This document shows positions 6,520 to 13,900 of a DNA stretch of 15,156 nt, in pieces. Origin of the DNA: CAYPOY01 sp964412395 (GTDB lineage Bacteria; Chloroflexota; Anaerolineae; B4-G1). Within the stretch, counting starts at the first letter, position 1, and every line of letters begins with the position of its first letter. The notes under the pieces were generated by a model. That model saw only the letters and a list, made by a program, of their open reading frames with translations, had not been told where the DNA came from and ran no database searches. The stretch is taken from positions 1 through 15,156 of the forward strand of contig CAYPOY010000107.1 of the NCBI GenBank assembly GCA_964412395.1. Reading direction: 5' to 3'. Both the position numbers and the translations under genes were made by a program.

Positions 6520-6725
6520 GCTTCTTGTACTGTAACTGCTAAGGCTGCTGGGCGAAGGTCTCCCGACCGAGCCCTCTACGCCTCGGTCAGAGACCTTCGG
6601 CGAACGAGCTTCTTGTACTGTAACTGTAAGGCTGCTGGGCGAAGGTCTCCCGACCGAGCCCTTTACGCCTCGGTCAGAGACCTTCGGCGAACGAGGTCAG
6701 AGACCTTCGGCGAACGAGGTCAGAG
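6520..6725. repeat. Palindromic tandem repeats between the MFS and patatin genes
   Basis: Two units of 88 bases (6520-6607) and 87 bases (6608-6694) differ by one deleted C and one C-to-T change. The second half of the unit, a 23-base block starting GGTCAGAGACC (6672-6694), is repeated again at 6695-6717 and partly at 6718-6725. Each long unit contains a strong hairpin: CGAAGGTCTC with GAGACCTTCG (10 bp) and GACCGAG with CTCGGTC (7 bp) around a loop of about ten bases. No T-run follows on either strand, so this is not a standard terminator. It resembles REP-type palindromic elements. Confidence 0.85.
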
Positions 6726-7929
6726 CCGGTGCTGACTTTAGCACCAGCATCAACTCCGCCACGAACAGCCCCGCGCAGAGCAGGTACACTCCGTGCAACC
6801 CAATCCCTGGTAGCAGCGCGTAGGCGACCGGTGGCCCGACGGCGCTGCCGAGATCACCGACCGTGTGCACCAGACCGATAGCGTGTCCACGCTGCGTCTG
6901 GCTGGCCAGATCGCCAGTGAGGGCGACGACGAGGGCCTGCACACTGCCGCCGGTCACGGCTCCCAAGGATATACCCACCAGGATAGCGGCCGGCGCATTC
7001 CACGTCACCAGGACCATACTAATTGCACCGATCACCAGGCCCCACGCGGCTACTCTCCAGCGGCTTCCCAGCCAGTCCGACATCGTCCCCGCCAGTGGAG
7101 CGGCTGCCATGCTGAACAGCGTCCGCCCGGCCATGAGCACACCGGTCAGCGTCGCCACACCGAGGCCCAGGTCAGCAGACGCCAACCGATCCCGCACTAA
7201 CAACCCCAGGGTGGCTGCGAGAACACCGGCGGTGACGAAGCGGTTTATCCCCTGCAAAGACGCGGTGATCCACAATCCCCGGCGGGCGCGCAGCCTGGGT
7301 CTGTCCCCTTCAATGACTCCCTCAACGACAGGGTCGTCGGCACCGGATCGGGTGGAGCGTGTCTCCGGCAGCAAGAAGAACGCCACCAGGCCGCCCAAGG
7401 CGGTCAGGGTTGCGCCAATCCACATGGTTGTGGTGTAGCCCACTCTGTCCGTTAGCAGACCGCCGGCAAAACTGCCCAGCGCTGCCCCCAGGAAGAACCA
7501 TGTCTGGTGCAGACCTGTCCATCGCCCGCGGTTTTTGGCCGTCGTCACATCCATGATAATCGTCGCACCGCCGACCCAGATGCCCGACCAGGCCAATCCC
7601 CACAGCAGCCGTCCGACCAGCAACGGCCAAAAGCCGCGCGTGGCAGCATACACCGCCGTGGAGAGCGCGCCGATAAACAGCGCGGGCACAAACAGCCGCC
7701 GGTGGGACCAGCGGTCGTAGGCCAGCCCGGCCGGCCGATTGAGGAAAACCCGCACTGCCCGGTTGACACTCAGAATGATCCCCACACTGCTCAGGGCGAT
7801 GCCAGCCTCGGCGGCGTGGGTGGGCAACACTGTGTACAACGTCGCGTCGCCCATGAGGGAGAGGGCCGTGCCGAGGCCCAGCGGGAAGAGAACTTTGGCC
7901 GGGTGAACGAATGCTTTGTCTTTGCTCAT
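6697..7929 (-). CDS. Major facilitator superfamily transporter
   Basis: 410 residues with about twelve hydrophobic segments in two halves, separated by a charged loop at about 190-220 (ETRSTRSGADD...RPRLRARR). Motif-A-like loops lie after the second helix of each half: GLAYDRWSHRRLF (68-80) and GTMSDWLGSRWRV (281-293). The GRLLWGLAWSGIW segment (106-118) with the following R-rich loop fits drug/proton antiporters and similar MFS carriers, but substrate is not predictable. The last eight residues (403-410) and the TGA stop are written by the palindromic repeats, so the original C-terminus may have been replaced. No good ribosome site precedes the ATG at 7929; translation may rely on a short leader. 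The giant surface-protein gene ends 66 bases upstream on the same strand. Confidence 0.88.
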   Translation of the reverse strand: MSKDKAFVHPAKVLFPLGLGTALSLMGDATLYTVLPTHAAEAGIALSSVGIILSVNRAVRVFLNRPAGLAYDRWSHRRLFVPALFIGALSTAVYAATRGFWPLLVGRLLWGLAWSGIWVGGATIIMDVTTAKNRGRWTGLHQTWFFLGAALGSFAGGLLTDRVGYTTTMWIGATLTALGGLVAFFLLPETRSTRSGADDPVVEGVIEGDRPRLRARRGLWITASLQGINRFVTAGVLAATLGLLVRDRLASADLGLGVATLTGVLMAGRTLFSMAAAPLAGTMSDWLGSRWRVAAWGLVIGAISMVLVTWNAPAAILVGISLGAVTGGSVQALVVALTGDLASQTQRGHAIGLVHTVGDLGSAVGPPVAYALLPGIGLHGVYLLCAGLFVAELMLVLKSAPALTSFAEGL

Positions 7930-7941
7930 AGGAGAACAGGG

Positions 7942-7969
7942 ATGGGCAGGATTAGCGGATTATGCCCAT
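7942..7969. repeat. Small inverted repeat between giant protein gene and MFS gene
   Basis: ATGGGCA (7942-7948) and TGCCCAT (7963-7969) can form a 7-bp stem with a 14-base loop. No T-run follows on the minus strand, so a terminator role for the giant gene is doubtful. The heptamer GGTCATT occurs twice in tandem next to it (7974-7987). Confidence 0.5.
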
Positions 7970-7987
7970 TGTTTGGTCATTGGTCAT
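7959..7987 (-). promoter_or_regulatory. Weak candidate promoter of the MFS gene
   Basis: On the minus strand CATAAT (7959-7964, five of six) lies 17 bases after ATGACC (7982-7987, four of six). The predicted start near 7952 gives a leader of about 22 bases. The -10 box overlaps the small inverted repeat. Weak support. Confidence 0.3.
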
Positions 7988-7995
7988 TATTTCCC

Positions 7996-10900
7996 TCACC
8001 GCAGGACTACCGGCAAATAGACCGAGTACCCGCCTGGGCCAACCTCGTAATAGCCCTCGTCATTATCGTCCACCGCCACGTTGCCTGCTTCATCCACTAC
8101 CTGGACGAAATACTCCACAGCGCCCGTCAGTTCCAGTGCCCCCTGCCAGGTGTCACCGCCTGACGCGGTGAGGTCCACACTCGCCCACTCTCCCTCACCA
8201 TCCGTGTAGGCCACGACGACACGGCAGATGCCCGTATCGTCTGTCGCCGTCACGGTGATCATGGCAGAGGCAGCCTTGGCCATGTGCGTGACGCTCGTGA
8301 CGGTCGGCGCTTGCCAGTCGCTCAACGTCGAAGCGTACAGTGACACCTTAACTTCCTCATAGACGCGCTGTTGTGCATCCTCCCCCCGATACTGGCCCGG
8401 CAGCACCACCACAGTTTTCTGTGGGCCTGCCAGCGTCTCCAACTGGCTCAACGAGGCCACCTGTGACGGTATCCACCGGGGACCGGTGATCTCTGTCTCG
8501 TCACCTGGAGATACCTCTGAGTTCCCCAGTTGCGTTACCACCGGGTCAAAGGCCAGATAGATTGTGTACACACCCCCTTCAAACACCACGCCCCGCGTGG
8601 TGGAGATCACCTCGTCCACCAGGCGCGGCTGGATAGGTTGGTCCAGGCGGGACTGCGTGCCGCTATGCAGGTCCGTGTTCAATGCCTGGAAGTAGGCGCC
8701 GATGTCTGTGGACACCGTCTCTAACTGCGGATAGTAGGTGTACACCTGGCTCGCCGGGCAGCCCTGCAATGCCTCCCACGCGCTCACCTCAATGCTCTCA
8801 TGGGCCGTACCGCCATAAACAGGCGCTGCTGGGCCATCGTGCCAGCCTTCACCCAGCATCGGCTCTTCAGGCCGGTGCAGCACCGAGGGGATCGTCCCCA
8901 GGTTGTACATCGGCAGGCCGTACAACACCACCTCGCCCATCACCTTCTCGTCGTTGTAGTTAAATTTCCCTTCCGGCAGGCTGGTGTAGTACCGATGCTT
9001 GGCTCTCCTCAGCGCCAACCCGATGGACTGTTGGTTCCCCTCGGTCAACTCCTCGTTCAGGAATATCATCACCTGCTCCGACAACGGCGTCCCGTCCCCT
9101 CCGATGCCATAGCCTGTGTTTCCGATCCAGTTGGCCCCCCGTCGTATGAGGGTCTGCGCCAGGTCTAGAGAGTGCGGGTTGGTGTCTTCGTCGGGGATGC
9201 TGAGCGCAGAGTGGCAGCCCAACGTGAAGTAAGTCGCTCGCTCCATCGTGGCGCTCCCGCTCAGGACGTCGGTGCTGTCAATGCCATACAGGTCGAGCGG
9301 CGTGCCCAGCCCCCAGTGGTCGGCGTGCACGTTCAACGCGGCCAGGTCCACCCTGGTTTGTAGCCACTCCTGGGTCAGGTCGTCCGCGTCCCAATCATCG
9401 CCAATCAGCACCCGCTGTTCGTCGCTCCATCGGGTGCCCATCTGGTCCGAAATGATCCGGCTCGCGTCAACGAGAAAGTCATACCCGGCCACCAGCCCGA
9501 CCTGGGCGGAGGCACCGCCAGGCGACAGGAAGGTGTCAATGAAGGCGATGATCTCCTGCGGCGTCTCGACCAAGCGGCCCACGGCGAAGTCGGGAATGTA
9601 CAGGTCGTGCCGCTGCCAATAGGTAGGGCTGCGGTCGGCATAGAAGTCGTCGCTCAGGAAGAAGTTATCCCACAGCGCCGCACCGGTGGTCGTGCCTGGG
9701 TTAACGCTCCCCTGTCCAACGTAGCTCCGTTCGCGGAACAGGCTCTCGTCCGGCACACGGCGGAACGGGATCACCAGGTCATTGCCCACGATGACGATGT
9801 ACGCCAGGTTGGGATAGCTCCCCAGTTCTCCCAGCAACATGGTCTTGATCGCGGTGCTGACATCGTTGGCCGTGGCCGGGTTGGTCAGATTGCCGTCAAT
9901 CCAGCGGTCATATTCGGATTGCACGAATGGATCCTCGTCCACGGCGACTAATTCCCCATTCACCGCCTCGTGCTCCGCCAGTTGTTCCAGCTTGAGTACC
10001 AGTTCGTCCATCTCCGACTCGCCGTAGAGCGTCTCCATCTGCTCCCGGTTGAAGAGAATCAAAGTCTCGACCTCGTTGATGGGCTCTATCACTTGTATGG
10101 TCACTTCCAGTTGGTAGGGATTGGCAGCGTTGTATGCTTCGTCAAAGCCATATACCTCGACGAAGTAGGGGCCGGTGTACTTGCCGACGTTGTAGACAAT
10201 CGTCTTGACCGCCGCCTCCCGGTCGGTTCTCCAATTGCGCGGCGTCCTCCAATTACGCGGCAGCCCTTCCGTGCAGTTATCGTAAAGGTTCAGGTCGTAG
10301 CTAAAGACCGACGTCAGCGTGATGGCTATCCGGGTGCTCGGCTCCGGCACGTCAAAGGTGTAATGGTCAGTGTCGCTGATGGGGGTGATGAATCCCGTGA
10401 TGACCTGACCGGGTAGGATCGGTGTCGCCAGGTCACAGGAATCGTTGGACTCGTGGGGGTCAGGCCCCGGCCGGTATTGCCAGGTGGCGACCGCCAGTGT
10501 GTAGGGAGAGGTGCTCCATTGGCCGTCCACTCCGTCTACCCGGATGGTGTACGTGCCGGTGAACTCACCAGTGTTGTAGTTGATCGTCTTGCTCGACCCC
10601 CATCCGGTCCGCCAATTCCGTGGTGTCCGCCAGTTCCTCGGCGTCCGCCAATTGCGGGGCAGCCCGCCCTCACACGGCCCGTCGAACAACCCCAGCGTGC
10701 CCTCGGCGTCGGCCGGGCTGGTGAGGGTGATTGAGATCACGGTGTAGGTCACGGGAAGTGTTACGGTGGACAAGTCCACATCGCTGGCGTGGCTGATGTA
10801 TCTGATGTACGAGGTGAACACGGCGGTCGTACCGAGGGAGATGGGGATGGGATGGGCCTGTTCGCAGGTGTCGTTCGGCTCGTAGCTATCGGGAGGGATC

Positions 10901-13900
10901 ACGAGCGTGATGACACGCGATTGCTGAACGGTTCCAACGGAACTGCTCAAAGTCACCGTGTTGGTCACCGGCATCAAGAGCAGCGTGTTGGCCATCCACA
11001 GTTCCGAGACCACGTCCTCGCTGATTTCGGTTTCGTAGATGAAGCGCCGGAATTCCTGGGGGGTGAAGTGCAGAGTTCGCTGACCGATGAATTCCGGTGT
11101 TGGATAGGTCAGCCCGCGAGCACCCATGCTATTTTCCAGGCCGATGACCTCGGCCTTCGCCCGAGGATAGGCAAAGCGAATTTCACCCGTCGGATACACG
11201 ACAACCTGGAAAGAGAACTTCTGGTCTCCATCAGAGGTATCCTGTGCGTCCACATACTCGACAACAAAGCGAGTGGGGTTTTTCAACTGTTGATAGTGAA
11301 CAGACGCGCCTTCCGCTTCTACGATGTTCAAGTCATCACCATAGGGCGCAATGATGTTGTTCGGATCAGATACGTCGGGAATGGCCAGCAGGGCAGCGTC
11401 ATAGTTGACCGGGGGACCAAAGCCAATGTAGCCATTGGTGGAAATGTAAACCTGGGTATACACTTCGGTAACCCGGAAATAGGGAAAGTCGAAGCCCAGC
11501 GGAATTGGACCGGTCCAGCCATTATCTGCGTTGCCCTGCCAGGTGGTCACCTGGGTGCCAGTATCCCTGATCTCCTCCCACTCATGCGGCACCACCTCTT
11601 CCCACCCATAACCGGGGCCATCCGTGGTGACGGCCGGCAAATCATCCATCCACCATAAGGCGTGGGCCGTGGGACTGTAGCTGGCTCCACCCACCAGGCT
11701 GCCGTTGATGTACGTGGTCGTTATGGGCAAGGCATCCCAGAAGTGGAGCGCCGCCACGTCCAGTGGCCCCAGATTGGCGAAGCCGACCGTGTACGTCAGC
11801 CGGTCGCCTGGGTACACGTCGCTGTCCGGTGTCACGGATTTGTCCACGTAGAATTCAACTGTCGCGTTGACAACGGTGGTGTTGATGGCAGTGGCGGAGA
11901 TGGCCGGGTCAACCTGCGAGGTGGCGGTGACGACAGTGACATCGGCCAGGCCACCGCTGCCCACCGGCACGGTGATGCTGACGATCACGGTGGCGGTCTG
12001 GTTGTATCCCACGCTGACCGGCGCGGAGTATGCGACCGTCCAGCCCAGGCTGCTGTGATGTGTGATGGTAAAGGTGTCTGGGCCGTCCCCGGTGTTGGTC
12101 AGGATGTGGGTGTAGGCAATGATGGTGCCGGGATCGGCGCTGCCAACGTGGTCGGGCGCCAGCAAGACGCCGGCGGTCTGGGTGACGGTGACGGCCTGTT
12201 GGGCCACGGCCACGCCGCAAGCGTTAGTGGCCGTCATCGCCACGGTGTACGCGCTGGCGCTGGTGTAGGTGTGCGTCACGACGGAGGTGGTCGCCATCAC
12301 GTCCTCCTGCACGGACGAGTCGCCGTCGCCAAAGTCCCAGGCGTAGGTGATGGGAGTCGTGCCTGCCCAGACCGTGCCGGCGAAGGTGACCGTTTCACTC
12401 AACCCCGGCGTCGCAGGGGTGAAGGCGAAATCAGCGCCGGAAACGGGGATGCAGGGCGAGGTCACCGTCAGCGTCACGCTCACGTCCACCTGGGGTGTGT
12501 CGGGATCGTTGCTGCTGACGCGCAAGGTGGTGGTGTAGACACCGTCGGTCAGGCCACCGGCGTTGAAGGTAACGGCCACATCGCGGCTGTCCGACGGAAC
12601 CACCGTGCCGCTGATTGGTGTTTCGCTCAGCCAGGCGGCTGCCGGGTTTTCCGATAGGCTCCAGGTTAGGTTTGCGCCCCCTACGTTGCCGATGGTCAGC
12701 GTGCGAGTGGTCACGTCGCTGGGGTTCAGCGTCTCACTCAGTGCCGACGGATTCACCGTGATGTCAGGATCGCTAGGCACATCGCCATTCAGCCAGACCT
12801 TGTTGGCCTGATTGTCAAAGTTAGCAATAAAGGCATCGAGGTCACCGTCACCATCTACGTCGCCTAGCGCTGCGCACCGGCTGTCTGAGTTGTCCAACAA
12901 TTGGCCGCTGTCGGTGAAAACACCCGTCCCAATATTCAGCCAGACTTTATTGGGTTGATCCTCATTGGTTACAAAGGCATCCATGTCGCCGTCGCCGTCC
13001 ACGTCCCCCAATTTCACAAAACGGCTGCTTGAACTACCCAGATTCTGGCCGCTATCTGTGAAAACACCCGCGCCATTGTTGAGCCATACTTTGTTAGCTT
13101 GACTGACCGTATTCCCAATGAAAGCATCCAGATCGCCGTCGCCATCCACATCGCCCAAAGCCACACCCCAAGAAACCGAGTTGCCCAGGTTCTGGCCGCT
13201 GTCGGTAAACAGACCTACACCATTGTTCAGCCAAACCTTATTGGCTCCACCTGGTGTATCATTGCCTACAAAGGCATCCAGGTCACCATCGCCGTCCACA
13301 TCGCCCAGGGCCACGGCCTCGCTGTATGCGTTACCCAGGCTTTGGCCACTGTCAGAGAAATCACCCGTCCCATCATTCAGCCAAACCTTGTTAGGTTGGC
13401 CGTCAAAGTTGGTCACAAAGGCATCCAGGTCGCCGTCCCCGTCCACATCGCCCAGGGCCACGGCTAAACTGGCCGAACTTCCCAGGGACTGACCACTATT
13501 GGTGAAGATAGCTGTTCCATTGTTGAGCCACACTCTGTTGGCTTCATACCAATTGGCCGCAAAGGCATCCAGGTCGCCGTCCCCGTCCAGGTCGCCCAGG
13601 GCCACAGCCGTACTCCACGAACTTCCCAGGGTCTGACCACTGTCGGTAAAAACGCCCGATCCCTGATTGAGCCAGACCTTGTTGGGCTGACCGTCATTGG
13701 CCACAAAGGCATCCAGGTCGCCGTCCCCGTCCAGGTCGCCCACAGCAACGCCCCAACTGGTTGAGCTACCGAGGCTTTGACCGCTGTCGGTGAAGGCACC
13801 GCTCCCGCCGCCGACCGCCGCCTGGAACCCCCAGGCGTAGGGGGTGAGGGATATGCCATTCGTCGCCTGGATGCCGCTGCTCAGGTTGACCACGATCTCT

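Noticed and set aside
6520..6725. CRISPR array
   Set aside because: Repeats are adjacent 88-base units with no unique spacers between them, and no cas gene is present.
10789..12657. Two long plus-strand frames (10789-11658 and 11662-12657)
   Set aside because: Both are antisense to the giant protein, whose domain series runs unbroken through them. Their translations are Gly/Val/Arg-rich low-complexity sequence.
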